Shown: piece after piece, positions 8,195 to 17,541 of the stretch
Layout: each line of letters begins with the position of its first letter
How positions within the stretch are numbered: the first letter of the stretch is position 1
Assembly (NCBI GenBank): GCA_023421505.1
Contig: JAEZTJ010000028.1
Coordinates: 1 to 64,000 of the forward strand
DNA: 64,000 nucleotides
Direction of reading: 5' to 3'
DNA from: Bacillota bacterium
GTDB lineage: Bacteria > Bacillota > Clostridia > Lachnospirales > Lachnospiraceae
Translations under genes and position numbers: made by a program
Notes under the pieces: model-generated
Seen by the model: the letters and a program-made list of their open reading frames with translations, nothing else
Database searches by the model: none
What the model was told of the DNA's origin: nothing

Positions 8195-9058
8195 TCAATC
8201 TCCGTTATTACCTAACTTTGACCGCAGAATCTCATATATCCCGGTGCGGTTAAGTTTTACTAGTTTTGTATCGTATATCGCTTTTTTAATAAATACCGTA
8301 TCATCCGTTCCTAAATCAATTCCTTTGTTGCCGTCAAAGGATATAATTGCTTCTGCTTCCTGTGTTTTCTTGCTCTTTCCAACGATTACCTTAATTGTAT
8401 CCTCAGCAGATACTACAACACTTCTGGGGCTTAAGGAATGAGGGCAGATCGGAGTGATTACCATAACATCGGCCTTGGGGATTACAATCGGGCCGCCCGC
8501 TGATAAATTATAGGCTGTTGATCCAGTTGGTGTCGATATAATTACTCCATCACCCAGAAAATTATCTACCAGTACTTCATTTACATAGATGCCTAGATTA
8601 ATAATTCTAGAAAAACCTTTTCTGGTTATTACAACATCATTTAAGGCAAATCCAGAGTGATTACATGCAACCTTTGGTTTACTATATATGATATTACCCT
8701 CAATCATTAATCTCTTCTCAATGAAATAATCATCTTCAAACAGACGATTTAAAGCTGTTTCAACATGCTGCTTCTCAATCTCTGCGAGAAAGCCAAGCGT
8801 ACCTAAATTAACACCTAGTATTGGTATACCATGCGTCATCAGATCATTTGCCGTCTGTATTATAGTACCATCGCCGCCAAGTACGATAGCGCAATCGATG
8901 TTCTTTAATATATCCTGGGAGTCCGAACTTAACTGCACCGTAGATACACTGGATAAAAAAGCTTTTCTACCTGACTTTTCTATATATGCAGCAATCTTTT
9001 TCGTAACAAGGAGATCTATATCCTTTTCTTTATTCGTAATAATCAAAAAACGGTCCAT
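8195..9058 (-). CDS. nadK: NAD kinase
   Basis: Phosphorylates NAD to NADP. The protein has the ATP/NAD kinase fold with GGDGT at residues 61-65 (the catalytic aspartate), NLGTLGFL and the STPTGSTAYNLSAGGPI segment that binds the substrate. I start it at the ATG at 9058 (MDRFLIITN), since homologues begin there; the 18-residue longer frame has no support. GAGGAG lies 14 bases upstream, rather far. It is part of the dxs-tlyA-nadK-argR run. Confidence 0.93.
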   Translation of the reverse strand: MDRFLIITNKEKDIDLLVTKKIAAYIEKSGRKAFLSSVSTVQLSSDSQDILKNIDCAIVLGGDGTIIQTANDLMTHGIPILGVNLGTLGFLAEIEKQHVETALNRLFEDDYFIEKRLMIEGNIIYSKPKVACNHSGFALNDVVITRKGFSRIINLGIYVNEVLVDNFLGDGVIISTPTGSTAYNLSAGGPIVIPKADVMVITPICPHSLSPRSVVVSAEDTIKVIVGKSKKTQEAEAIISFDGNKGIDLGTDDTVFIKKAIYDTKLVKLNRTGIYEILRSKLGNNGD

Positions 9059-9199
9059 CCTGATTGCTACACTCCTCTGATACCATAATATTAATATGAA
9101 AAAGTCTATCATACAATTCCATAAATTTCAAGCCGTTAACCGGTTATTGTGGTATAAATTCACCAAAAGTAAGAATATTTATACGCTACGAATGTGTGC

Positions 9200-10033
9200 T
9201 CACACATTCGCAAGAGAGCAATGCGCTTCTTCCACTATATTCGATATTTTTTGAACCGGTATTACCATTCCCATAGGATATTCCTGCAGGCTGGTATCAC
9301 ATATTTTTTTCTTTAAATATAATAAATATTCAATATTTCCTTCTGGACCCTTAATCGGAGAAAAATTCAAATCAAGACAATCAAAGCCGTTACTAGCAGC
9401 ATAATTAATAACAAGCTCAATTACCTCCTCATGAATCTTCTTATCTCTGACAACACCCTTTTTTCCAACCTTTTCTCTTCCAGCTTCAAATTGGGGCTTG
9501 ATCAGACAGATAATCTCACCATCTATGGCTAATAGCTCACGAACAGGCTGTAGAACCTTTGTTAAGGATATGAAGGAAACATCAATCGAAGCAAAAGCTA
9601 TTTCATCCTTTATTTGCTCTGGAGTTAAATATCTGATATTGGTCTTCTCCATAGAAACCACCCTCTCATCCTGGCGGAGTTTCCATGCCAGCTGATTAGT
9701 ACCAACATCTACAGAGTAAACTAAAGAAGCACCATTTTGCAGCATACAATCTGTAAAGCCTCCTGTTGAAGAGCCTACATCCATACATATTTTACCTGAA
9801 AGCACAATACCATATTGGACAATAGCCTTTTCAAGCTTTAGTCCGCCCCTACTTACATATTTCAGCGGATTTTCCTTAACCTCAATCATTACGGTATCAA
9901 GAAATGTACTTCCGGCCTTGTCCTCTCTCTGTCCATCAACAAATACATTACCAGACATAATGATTGCTTTTGCTTTTTCTCTTGACTCAGCGAAATTTCT
10001 ATTCACTAACAGTACATCTAATCTTTCCTTCAA
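9200..10033 (-). CDS. tlyA: TlyA family 2'-O-ribose rRNA methyltransferase
   Basis: 277 residues: an S4 RNA-binding domain (1-60; RLDVLLVNRNFAESREKAK) and an FtsJ/RrmJ-type SAM methyltransferase domain (DVGSSTGGFTDCML; LIKPQFEAGRE; EGNIEYLLYLK). In characterised members it methylates 2'-OH groups of 16S and 23S rRNA. The TTG start follows GGAAGG. The last dozen codons overlap a GC-rich hairpin (9189-9213) that resembles repeats elsewhere in the window, so the C-terminus may have been replaced by repeat sequence. It is often annotated hemolysin A, a misleading name. Confidence 0.9.
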   Translation of the reverse strand: MKERLDVLLVNRNFAESREKAKAIIMSGNVFVDGQREDKAGSTFLDTVMIEVKENPLKYVSRGGLKLEKAIVQYGIVLSGKICMDVGSSTGGFTDCMLQNGASLVYSVDVGTNQLAWKLRQDERVVSMEKTNIRYLTPEQIKDEIAFASIDVSFISLTKVLQPVRELLAIDGEIICLIKPQFEAGREKVGKKGVVRDKKIHEEVIELVINYAASNGFDCLDLNFSPIKGPEGNIEYLLYLKKKICDTSLQEYPMGMVIPVQKISNIVEEAHCSLANV

Positions 10034-10104
10034 CGTAAACTTCCTTCCATAAAGACAAATGAAATAACCCTAAACTTAGGCTCCTTTAGCGCAATACTTC
10101 ATCA

Positions 10105-11970
10105 CTAAAGCTCCTTCTTTATTCTGTTATAGATGCTCTCTGCATCAATCCCAAATTTTTTCTGTAATTCGCCGACATCGCCATGTTCAATAAAAACATC
10201 CGGAAGTGCAACATTAATTAGCTTAACACCCTGCTTTTTAGTCTCAAACAAATAATCCGCAACCTTTTGACCATATCCGCCGCTCTTTATATTTTCTTCG
10301 ATTGTAACAAGTACACTATGACTTTCTGCAAGCTGATTTAGTAAAGCCTTATCAAAAGGCGATATAAACCTTACATTCACAAAGGTTGCCTCAACGCCTT
10401 CCTGCTTTAAGGCTTCGACCACCTCAACTCCGGTCTTCACCATACTGCCGACAGCTAGGATAGCGATTTTCGCTCCCTTCGTTAGCACTTCGGCTTTACC
10501 GTATTCTATCGAAGCCTGCTTTTCATTACAGCCTAAATAAGCTTCCCCTTTCGGAAATCTGATTGCTACAGGGCCATTGTAAGAAACAGCGAAATTAAGC
10601 ATCTCCTCTAACTCTATTTTATTTTTAGGCGCCATAACTGTCAAATTAGGGATGTGGGACAGGAAGGATAAATCATAGATACCCTGATGAGTCTTTCCGT
10701 CTTTTCCAGAAATTCCTGCCCTGTCTATCGCAAATACCACAGGTAGATTATTTATACATACATCATGCAGAATTTGATCATAGGCTCGTTGTAAAAAGGT
10801 GGAATATATAGCTACAACCGGTCTAAAACCGCCCATAGCAAGTCCCGCTGCAAAGGTAACCGCATGCTCCTCTGCAATTCCGACATCAAAGAAACGCTCC
10901 GGAAAATGCTTTTTATAATTACTAAGTCCGGTTCCATTGGGCATAGCTGCGGTAATTGCTACCACCTTTTCATTTGCTTCGGACAATTTAATTAAAATAT
11001 CGGAGAATACTTTGGTATACGACAAAGTCTTTTCCGAGTGGATAGGCTTACCGCTTATTATCTCAAAAGGATCCACCGAATGATATCTGCTTGGATATTT
11101 TTCAGCCGGATAATATCCCTTTCCTTTACTAGTAAGCACATGGACAACAACCGCTTTCTTTGCTCTGCCCGCTGCTTCAAAGGCTTCTGACAACTGGCTT
11201 ATGTCATGGCCGTCAATGGGACCGATATAAGTTAGTCCCATATCCTCAAAAAACATACTTGGAAGCATAAAATATTTGATTGCATCCTTGGATCTTTTTA
11301 ACCTTTCAACAATCGCTTTGCCCACTCCCGGCATAAGATTCAAGGTATTCTCCATGTTCTCCTTAAAGCCTGTATATTTTGAACTGGTTCTAAGCTTAGC
11401 CAGATAATTAGCCATTCCACCGACATTTTCCGATATTGACATGTTATTGTCATTTAATACGATAATCATATTGGTTTTCAGTCTGCCAGCATTATTCAGT
11501 GCTTCAAAAGCCATTCCGCCCGTTAAGGCACCATCTCCTAACACCGCAACCACTTTACTGTTCTCTCTGTTTAAATCTCTTGCTTTTACAAGACCAAGAG
11601 CAGCTGATATCGCAGTAGAACTATGACCTGTATCAAAGGAATCACAATTGCTTTCTTCCCTTTTGGGAAAACCGCTCAGTCCTTCCATCTGCCTTAGGGT
11701 ACAAAACAAATCCTTTCTGCCGGTCAGAAGCTTATGGATATAAGCCTGATGCCCCACATCCCAGACAAGCTTATCCTGCGGAAAACCAAGGAACAAATGG
11801 AGCGCCATAGTCAGTTCAACAACCCCAAGGTTAGAAGCCAGGTGTCCGCCTGTTTTACTAACATTTTCAATTAAGAAATTTCGGATTTCCTCGGCAAGCT
11901 TTTCATAATCCTCTTCCTTAATTTTTTTTATATCATTTGCACAATTGATACTATCCAATAACTTAGGCAA
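10105..11970 (-). CDS. dxs: 1-deoxy-D-xylulose-5-phosphate synthase
   Basis: First enzyme of the MEP isoprenoid route; condenses pyruvate and glyceraldehyde 3-phosphate using thiamine diphosphate. 621 residues, standard length. The thiamine-binding GDG...N motif is at VLGDGALTGGMAFEALNNAG, GGHLASNLG supplies a conserved histidine, and GIAEEHAVTFAAGLA carries the glutamate that activates the cofactor. The TTG start has GAGAGG upstream. It lies between ispA and tlyA, so the MEP and prenyl chain-elongation steps are transcribed together. Confidence 0.96.
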   Translation of the reverse strand: MPKLLDSINCANDIKKIKEEDYEKLAEEIRNFLIENVSKTGGHLASNLGVVELTMALHLFLGFPQDKLVWDVGHQAYIHKLLTGRKDLFCTLRQMEGLSGFPKREESNCDSFDTGHSSTAISAALGLVKARDLNRENSKVVAVLGDGALTGGMAFEALNNAGRLKTNMIIVLNDNNMSISENVGGMANYLAKLRTSSKYTGFKENMENTLNLMPGVGKAIVERLKRSKDAIKYFMLPSMFFEDMGLTYIGPIDGHDISQLSEAFEAAGRAKKAVVVHVLTSKGKGYYPAEKYPSRYHSVDPFEIISGKPIHSEKTLSYTKVFSDILIKLSEANEKVVAITAAMPNGTGLSNYKKHFPERFFDVGIAEEHAVTFAAGLAMGGFRPVVAIYSTFLQRAYDQILHDVCINNLPVVFAIDRAGISGKDGKTHQGIYDLSFLSHIPNLTVMAPKNKIELEEMLNFAVSYNGPVAIRFPKGEAYLGCNEKQASIEYGKAEVLTKGAKIAILAVGSMVKTGVEVVEALKQEGVEATFVNVRFISPFDKALLNQLAESHSVLVTIEENIKSGGYGQKVADYLFETKKQGVKLINVALPDVFIEHGDVGELQKKFGIDAESIYNRIKKEL

Positions 11971-12030
11971 TCGATCTACCTCTCTTCCAATCCAACCTGC
12001 TCTAAATATAATATATTAATCAGGCTGTCT

Positions 12031-12948
12031 CTATTTTTCTCTATTCACAAGTTTTATAATTAATTCTTCTAAAAATTCATTCATATAAGGGAGCTGCTTA
12101 TATTCCTCTAATGCCTTGTTTGAAATAAGCGCCACCTCATTATTTGCACTATCAAGATCCATTATGGTTACATAGGTAGTCTTTTCATTCTTCTCATCAC
12201 TATGCACAGGTTTACCAAGCACCTCTGGTGTACTTGTCACATCAAGAATATCATCTTTTATCTGAAAGGCAAGGCCGACGGCACCTGCAATTCGTTCTAT
12301 CTTTTCAACTTCAGATTGCTCAGCTCCGGCAAGCACTGCACCAATCATCATAGAAGCTTCTATTAAAGCGCCGGTTTTCAATTGATACATCAGGTTAAGA
12401 CGTTCTTTATTAACCTCCTCCTTATACTCCTCCATATCAATTACCTGACCACCGATCATTCCGTAGATTCCCGCTTTTGCAGATAATATCTGCATTGCTC
12501 GTGCAGTTTGCTGATAAGCAGCTATGATATCACTCTCATTGTCATTACTGATTGCATCAAAAGCCTTCGCTGCTGTCTCAAAGGCATAATTTAGGAGGCC
12601 ATCCCCTGCCAGAATAGCCATTGCTTCACCATACACCACATGCGTGGTTTTTCTACCTCTGCGGTATTCATCATTGTCCATTGCCGGAAGATCATCATGT
12701 ACCAAAGAGTAGGTGTGTATCATCTCAATAGCCGCCATAAAAGGCTCTAATAAAGCTTTTCTTCTACCACCGAATAACTGGAAGACTTCAGACATTAACA
12801 CCGGTCTTAAACGCTTGCCTCCCGCCATTAAGCTGTAATTCATTGCCTCTATTACAGTCTTTTGACAGCCTTCCTCCTGTGGTATGAACTTTTTCAATAT
12901 ATATTCAATTTCATTTACCTTATTCTTAAGCTCATCATCAAAGTTCAT
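12031..12948 (-). CDS. ispA: Farnesyl/geranyl diphosphate synthase
   Basis: Short-chain trans-prenyl synthase, about 305 residues. The first aspartate-rich motif is VHDDLPAMDND (two extra residues between the Asp clusters, the bacterial type), the second QIKDDILDVTS. The product supplies undecaprenyl and quinone-type lipids. I start it at 12948, where GGAG precedes the ATG by 6 bases; it then overlaps the xseB stop by 11 bases, so the two are translationally coupled. Residues just before the first motif suggest a farnesyl-length product, but this is inference. Confidence 0.94.
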   Translation of the reverse strand: MNFDDELKNKVNEIEYILKKFIPQEEGCQKTVIEAMNYSLMAGGKRLRPVLMSEVFQLFGGRRKALLEPFMAAIEMIHTYSLVHDDLPAMDNDEYRRGRKTTHVVYGEAMAILAGDGLLNYAFETAAKAFDAISNDNESDIIAAYQQTARAMQILSAKAGIYGMIGGQVIDMEEYKEEVNKERLNLMYQLKTGALIEASMMIGAVLAGAEQSEVEKIERIAGAVGLAFQIKDDILDVTSTPEVLGKPVHSDEKNEKTTYVTIMDLDSANNEVALISNKALEEYKQLPYMNEFLEELIIKLVNREK

Positions 12949-13147
12949 TGGATTCTCCATTTTCACTTAATATTATCAATTCCTTTTCAACCTTATCAAT
13001 GGAATCATTACATATCTTAAGAAGCTTCATTCCTTCCTGATATAAGGTAAAGGAATCCTCTAAGCTTACTTCTGATTTCTCAAGCGCCTCTACTACCTGA
13101 TTTAATTTATCAAATGCTTCTTCCAACTTCATATTCTTTTCAGCCAT
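12938..13147 (-). CDS. xseB: Exodeoxyribonuclease VII small subunit
   Basis: 69 residues. The body (LEEAFDKLNQVVEALEKSEVSLEDS, then YQEGMKLLKICNDSIDKVE) is the two-helix coiled hairpin of XseB. Several copies pair with one XseA to make the nuclease that degrades single-stranded DNA in both directions. Start set at 13147, where GGAGG is 6 bases upstream. It sits between xseA and ispA, overlapping the latter. Confidence 0.93.
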   Translation of the reverse strand: MAEKNMKLEEAFDKLNQVVEALEKSEVSLEDSFTLYQEGMKLLKICNDSIDKVEKELIILSENGESNEL

Positions 13148-13186
13148 ACTGACCTCCATTCTACCAAAACACCATGAAGCAGGCTT

Positions 13187-14398
13187 CTAGCAGCCTCGCT
13201 TCTTGTCACACTTATCTTCCACTCTTGCTTTGATATCCCCATCCAGTAGTGAAACTGTCAGGAGTTCGTCCTTTGCTACCTTATGAATACTCTGCACAGG
13301 AATATTATCTTCACCTACAATTAAAGCAAAACCCTTACTTAGCTTTGATAAGGGCGACAAGCCTTCTAGCCTTGCTATGTACAGCTCCAGTAAATGTCTA
13401 TTCTCTTTAATCCGTTGATTCATTCTAAGCAGCAGCTTCTGCTGTGTATCGATCAGATACTGTCTCTTCTGTCTAATCTGGAAGGTCGGGCTGGAATACA
13501 GTAAACGAAGCCTTAATTCCTTAATCCGGTTCTCACTGAATCTTATCTTCTGCTGCATTTCTCTGGTAAGCTTACGATGATATTCCCTTATCATACTTTG
13601 AAAGGTATCATAATCATTAATTGCTAGTTCTGCGGCCGCCGAAGGTGTTGGAGCACGCAGATCCGAGACAAAATCAGCTATGGTAATATCTGTTTCATGT
13701 CCTACCGCAGATATAATCGGAGTATTGCAGGCATAGATAGCCCTGGCAACAACTTCCTCGTTAAAAGCCCATAAATCTTCAATTGAGCCGCCGCCTCTGC
13801 CAATTATAATTGTATCCAGCCCCAGTTTATCAAGAATTTTTATTCCCTTTGCAACACTCTCAGCTGAACCTGCTCCCTGAACAACTGCCGGATATAAGAT
13901 CAACTTTACATAAGGATTTCTTCTTCGAGAGATATTCCTGATATCCTGAATTGCTGCACCTGTAGAAGCAGTCACTATTCCCACTTTTTGCGGAAAGGCG
14001 GGAATAGGCTTTTTATGTGCTCTGTCAAATAATCCTTCCTCCTCCAGAGATTTCTTAAGCCTTTCGAATTTCTCATAAAGAATACCCTGTCCGTCCAAAA
14101 CAATTTCACTAGCATAAAGCTGATATTTACCGTCTCTTTCATATACATTAATGCTCCCCAGAGCAATGACGCTCTGACCCTCCTCCAGTCGAAAGGTCAA
14201 ACCTCTTCTCTGACCTGCAAACATAACACATGCTAATTGCCCCTGAGCATCCTTTAATGTAAAATAGATATGCCCAGAGGTATGATATTTACAATTAGAG
14301 ACCTCGCCCTTTATATAGATCCGGCTTAATATCCCATCCCTTATAAATAAATTCTTAATATATTGATTAATCTCCGTAACCGAATAAGCCTGTCCCAT
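13187..14398 (-). CDS. xseA: Exodeoxyribonuclease VII large subunit
   Basis: 403 residues. An N-terminal OB fold (residues 1-100; IYIKGEVSNCKYHTSGHIYFTLKD) binds single-stranded DNA. The catalytic core follows with GIVTASTGAAIQDI and the GRGGGSIEDLWAFN block, and a long helical segment precedes the C-terminus. GGAGGG precedes the start. It works with XseB encoded just downstream. Placement next to nusB is conserved in clostridia. Confidence 0.95.
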   Translation of the reverse strand: MGQAYSVTEINQYIKNLFIRDGILSRIYIKGEVSNCKYHTSGHIYFTLKDAQGQLACVMFAGQRRGLTFRLEEGQSVIALGSINVYERDGKYQLYASEIVLDGQGILYEKFERLKKSLEEEGLFDRAHKKPIPAFPQKVGIVTASTGAAIQDIRNISRRRNPYVKLILYPAVVQGAGSAESVAKGIKILDKLGLDTIIIGRGGGSIEDLWAFNEEVVARAIYACNTPIISAVGHETDITIADFVSDLRAPTPSAAAELAINDYDTFQSMIREYHRKLTREMQQKIRFSENRIKELRLRLLYSSPTFQIRQKRQYLIDTQQKLLLRMNQRIKENRHLLELYIARLEGLSPLSKLSKGFALIVGEDNIPVQSIHKVAKDELLTVSLLDGDIKARVEDKCDKKRGC

Positions 14399-14493
14399 AC
14401 GTCCCTCCTTTGAAAGCTGTTAAAAGGCGTGTTCCATTAATCTTTCGGTTATTCCATAAAACTATTAGTTCACGATATTATCCTTTATGATCA

Positions 14494-14889
14494 CTATGCC
14501 AGCTTCGCAAGTACTCCGTTAATAAAGCTTGGAGTTTCATCCCCTCCGAAGGTCTTAGCCATCTCAACCGCTTCGTTGATTGCAACCTTTACAGGAATAT
14601 CCTCATCATAACGCATCTCATAAACCGCTAATCTAAGAATAGTCAAATCCACTTTACCCATTCGGTTTAGCTTCCAGCCACTGGCAGCCTCGGAAAGAAC
14701 CTTATCGATTTCCTCCAAATGTTCAACGATATTGTGAAAGCGTGCTGTCAGATATGCGTAATCCTCAAGGGACGGCTTCTCTAAGGAAGCAATATATAAT
14801 TCGATTTGTTCCTCCAACTCACTTGCCTCATGAAAATCTTTTCGAAACAACATAAGGAAAATGTGTTCTCTTATCTCTCTTCTTGTCAC
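14494..14889 (-). CDS. nusB: Transcription antitermination factor NusB
   Basis: About 131 residues, all-helical (TRREIREHIFLMLF; LRLAVYEMRYDEDIPVKVAINEAVEMAKTF in part; FINGVLAKLA). NusB binds boxA RNA with S10 (NusE) during rRNA transcription. The start is a GTG at 14889, with AGGAGG 9 bases upstream; the longer frame has none. First gene of the nusB-xseAB-ispA-dxs block. Confidence 0.93.
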   Translation of the reverse strand: MTRREIREHIFLMLFRKDFHEASELEEQIELYIASLEKPSLEDYAYLTARFHNIVEHLEEIDKVLSEAASGWKLNRMGKVDLTILRLAVYEMRYDEDIPVKVAINEAVEMAKTFGGDETPSFINGVLAKLA

Positions 14890-14914
14890 TGTGCGGTTCC
14901 TCCTACACACGAAT

Positions 14915-14948
14915 AAACAACCCTTAGGTTTCTATCTAAGGGTTGTTT
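14915..14948 (-). terminator. Hairpin between the Asp23 gene and nusB, possible terminator
   Basis: A perfect stem (AAACAACCCTTAG / CTAAGGGTTGTTT) with a short loop lies just after the Asp23 stop. Only three T follow before the sequence turns mixed, so it may terminate partially and let some transcription continue into nusB. Confidence 0.5.
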
Positions 14949-14957
14949 GGGAATAAT

Positions 14958-15344
14958 TTACTGTTTTACTATATTAACACCGGCTATTCTGATGTTAACC
15001 TCTTTGACCTGTAAACCGGTCATATTCTCTATTGCCAACTTCACCTTTTCTTGCACTAATTTAGCTGTTTCCGGTATCCCATATCCGTAGTCTAAGGTTA
15101 AGGCCATATCTACTGATACCGCATCCGGGTTAACCACAACCTTAACTCCTCTTGATAAGTTTTTCTTCCCAAGCTTACCGGCAATTTCATTGGTTACATT
15201 ACCGGAGGTAGCAGATACACCCTTCACCTCAGTAGCTGCTAAGCCTGCAATGGTTGCAACCACCTCATCTGCAATCTGTACTTCTCCAACCTTACCGTTT
15301 TCATGTATTTTATATGTGTTTCTAGCTTCCGGTCCCTTATTCAC
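14958..15344 (-). CDS. Asp23/Gls24 family envelope stress protein
   Basis: 128 residues with the DUF322 fold: GEVQIADEVVATIAGLAA near the N-terminus and DYGYGIPETAKLVQEKVKLAIENM in the second half, ending in a VKEVNIRIAGV strand. Such proteins associate with the membrane and cell envelope. A GTG start at 15344 is preceded by GGAGG. Standing between spoIIIAH and nusB is its usual clostridial position (YqhY-like), where it has been linked to lipid metabolism homeostasis. Confidence 0.9.
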   Translation of the reverse strand: MNKGPEARNTYKIHENGKVGEVQIADEVVATIAGLAATEVKGVSATSGNVTNEIAGKLGKKNLSRGVKVVVNPDAVSVDMALTLDYGYGIPETAKLVQEKVKLAIENMTGLQVKEVNIRIAGVNIVKQ

Positions 15345-15449
15345 AATGATTACCTCCTAAGTTCCTATCGTTACCCGGTAAAATCCTATTTACTTATATA
15401 GTATTATACCAAATTAATGAACTTTTGCAATTATAAATAATATTTTCTA

Positions 15450-16295
15450 TTATTCGGTGATTAATACAGGGGTAATCTCAATATTTTCAACAGCAATATC
15501 CGTCTTATCCTTTACTACATCTTCAATAATAGCAAGCTGTTGGTCGGTCAGACTCTCTGCATTCACAACTACACTCGCTTCATCGTCTACGATAAATACA
15601 ACAACTCCATCAAAGCCCTTTGCTTCCAGAAGCTTTTCTGTAACTCTCTCTTTATCCATGATATCAGTCAGCTTCATCATGTTTTTAATTGCTTCCTGTT
15701 TATCTGATTCTTTTATATCCGGGCTCTCTATAATATCCATGTAGGTCTCTTTTATTCTAGCTCTAACCTGCTCTCTGTCAATCTTATTTGATACAAAATA
15801 ACTAGCATCTGCGGTATTGGCAAGAACTGCTTCTCCAGGAACTCCATCCTCAAGATTGAGTTCACCATTATCAGTAACCTCCTTCGCATCAGCCAGAAGA
15901 TCTTCATCAGAGATATCACTGTCACCTAATTCATTCGTGTCTTCCGTGTCTTCTGTGTCTTCCGTATCAACAGCATCTTCCTCTGTGCCAGTATCAGCGG
16001 CATTCGTATCATCTGTTGTGTCGGTAGTATCTGTCGTATCTGTATCAGTTACTGTAGTGTCTTCATCTGTTGTATCTGTAGTATCTGTATCCGTCGTATC
16101 TGTTCCGGTAGTTGTAGCGACATCCATCCCATCAACCTCTACAAAATCGTCAGATATATCCTCGCTAGTAATTGCGTCGGCAACTGTTGTATCATCCTTG
16201 GTATCCCTATTCGTAAAGCTAAGATACCCCGCGATTACAATCATAATTGCCAGTGCAGTAATTATGATGCTATTTTTCTTAAATATATTTTTCAT
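15450..16295 (-). CDS. spoIIIAH: Stage III sporulation protein AH with long Thr-Asp-rich linker
   Basis: 281 residues: a single N-terminal membrane helix (10-27), a low-complexity linker, then the conserved ring-forming domain (about 165-281; SNKIDREQVRARIKETY through ENIEITPVL). SpoIIIAH in the mother-cell membrane meets SpoIIQ of the forespore to form the channel. Residues 61-120 consist almost wholly of Thr and Asp/Glu (TDTTDT, then TEDTEDTED). This makes the protein roughly 60 residues longer than the Bacillus protein. It is the last gene of the spoIIIA operon. Confidence 0.93.
   Translation of the reverse strand: MKNIFKKNSIIITALAIMIVIAGYLSFTNRDTKDDTTVADAITSEDISDDFVEVDGMDVATTTGTDTTDTDTTDTTDEDTTVTDTDTTDTTDTTDDTNAADTGTEEDAVDTEDTEDTEDTNELGDSDISDEDLLADAKEVTDNGELNLEDGVPGEAVLANTADASYFVSNKIDREQVRARIKETYMDIIESPDIKESDKQEAIKNMMKLTDIMDKERVTEKLLEAKGFDGVVVFIVDDEASVVVNAESLTDQQLAIIEDVVKDKTDIAVENIEITPVLITE
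15936..16115 (-). repeat. Low-complexity (Thr-Asp) coding repeat inside spoIIIAH
   Basis: The DNA is a run of GAT/GAC and ACT/ACA/ACG codons that vary at third positions. This argues for an old, selected repeat rather than a fresh slippage product. It encodes an acidic, probably unstructured linker between the membrane helix and the ring domain. Confidence 0.8.
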
Positions 16296-16309
16296 TTTAA
16301 ACCTCCTGA

Positions 16310-16912
16310 TTAATTTATCTCATTTTCCATCTTCATTACTTTAACTTTATGCGCAGGTACATCAAATAATACCTCTGCGGCTTCCATAATGTCCATCACA
16401 ACGTTAACATCATCTCCGCCTTCAGCAATCACAACGACTCCCTCAACCTCCGGTTCAATTTTCTGTATTATGTAAGGCACCGAATTCCCATTCTCGTCGG
16501 TATACAGTACGGTACTCTCTTCCCGTTTAACACTGCTCTCTATTCTGCTTCCGCCCTCCCCGTCAACTTCATTTAAGCTTTCTTGTGTAGAAGGAGTATC
16601 CTTTAATGTAACCTTTTCCTCCGAGGCCTTCAAGGTTAACATTACCTCTACCTTGCCGATACCGGACACCTTTTTTAAGATACTCTCAAGCTTATTTTCC
16701 ATCTCTGTTATATAGGTATTCGTATCATAGCTTGTCGTATTCGTATCTTTTTGCTGTACCTTAGTATTATTGTCCTGCACTTTGTTTTTTTCAGGTTCTT
16801 TTGAGCTAAAGATACCAGGAATTGATAATATTATGATTAAGATCCCCGCTAATAATGCCATGATTAGTTTTGGCAGGCCTATTTCCTTCAGGGAAATTTT
16901 CTTTTTTTCCAT
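16310..16912 (-). CDS. spoIIIAG: Stage III sporulation protein AG
   Basis: 200 residues. A basic start, one membrane helix (about 15-32), a charged Asn/Thr/Lys-rich linker, then a soluble ring-building motif domain (ENKLESILKKVSGIGKVEVMLTL; VVIAEGGDDVNVVMDIMEAAEVLF). It forms a large ring in the intermembrane space of the engulfed forespore. The C-terminal half is recognisably related to the SpoIIIAH domain. It lies 14 bases before spoIIIAH and 1 base after spoIIIAF. Confidence 0.93.
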   Translation of the reverse strand: MEKKKISLKEIGLPKLIMALLAGILIIILSIPGIFSSKEPEKNKVQDNNTKVQQKDTNTTSYDTNTYITEMENKLESILKKVSGIGKVEVMLTLKASEEKVTLKDTPSTQESLNEVDGEGGSRIESSVKREESTVLYTDENGNSVPYIIQKIEPEVEGVVVIAEGGDDVNVVMDIMEAAEVLFDVPAHKVKVMKMENEIN

Positions 16913-16913
16913 G

Positions 16914-17540
16914 TTATCCTCCCTGTATACTAATATTTATATTACCTTGTTCAATATTATAGAAGTCTGATAGTTTATTTTTTATATTAATTTCAAGTGG
17001 AGTAGGCACCTTTTTAGTGGCTGCTTCTTCTTTCTTATCTAAGCTTACCCTGGGTATTTCGATTTGATCTATTTGAAGGCGTTTTTTTGTGTCCTCCTTA
17101 TCGTCTTCCCTGACAACTGCTGTTATTATCATTGATTTTATCTCACCATACGTACTGCTGCCTTCCTTGGTATCAATCACTACATGAAAGCTTCTTAAGG
17201 CAATTTGCTCCGTAAGGAGTAATTCTTCCACCTGCTTTTTAATTTTCTCTTTATATTCAGTAAAGATAGTATCACTTTGTTCCTCCTCCAACTGGTTAAG
17301 CTGGTTCTTAAAATCCGAGGATTCAATAGCAAAATCATTCGATTGAAGAAAATAATCCAAATTATCCTCAAGCTTTAAAAGCTTGATTAGTGGTGATACA
17401 ACAATCAGCACCAGCACCATCCCGGATACAATACTGACATATTTCTTATAGCTTTTATTACCAAGTAAATTCATGATAATCGTATTGATTATCATATAGA
17501 TAACAATATTTTTTATCCAGTTATAGACTTCCTGCTCCAT
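16914..17540 (-). CDS. spoIIIAF: Stage III sporulation protein AF
   Basis: 208 residues: two N-terminal membrane helices (about 8-25 and 33-52, the second VSIVSGMVLVLIVVSPLIKL) followed by a soluble domain with a ring-building motif (LLTEQIALRSFHVVIDTKEG). A component of the spoIIIA channel in the mother-cell membrane. It is separated from spoIIIAE by one base and from spoIIIAG by one base. Confidence 0.92.
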   Translation of the reverse strand: MEQEVYNWIKNIVIYMIINTIIMNLLGNKSYKKYVSIVSGMVLVLIVVSPLIKLLKLEDNLDYFLQSNDFAIESSDFKNQLNQLEEEQSDTIFTEYKEKIKKQVEELLLTEQIALRSFHVVIDTKEGSSTYGEIKSMIITAVVREDDKEDTKKRLQIDQIEIPRVSLDKKEEAATKKVPTPLEINIKNKLSDFYNIEQGNINISIQGG

Positions 17541-17541
17541 A

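Noticed and set aside
15817..16344. Plus-strand frame rich in Ser and Val, 175 residues
   Set aside because: It is the antisense of the Thr-Asp repeat of spoIIIAH and starts and ends inside genes of the operon.
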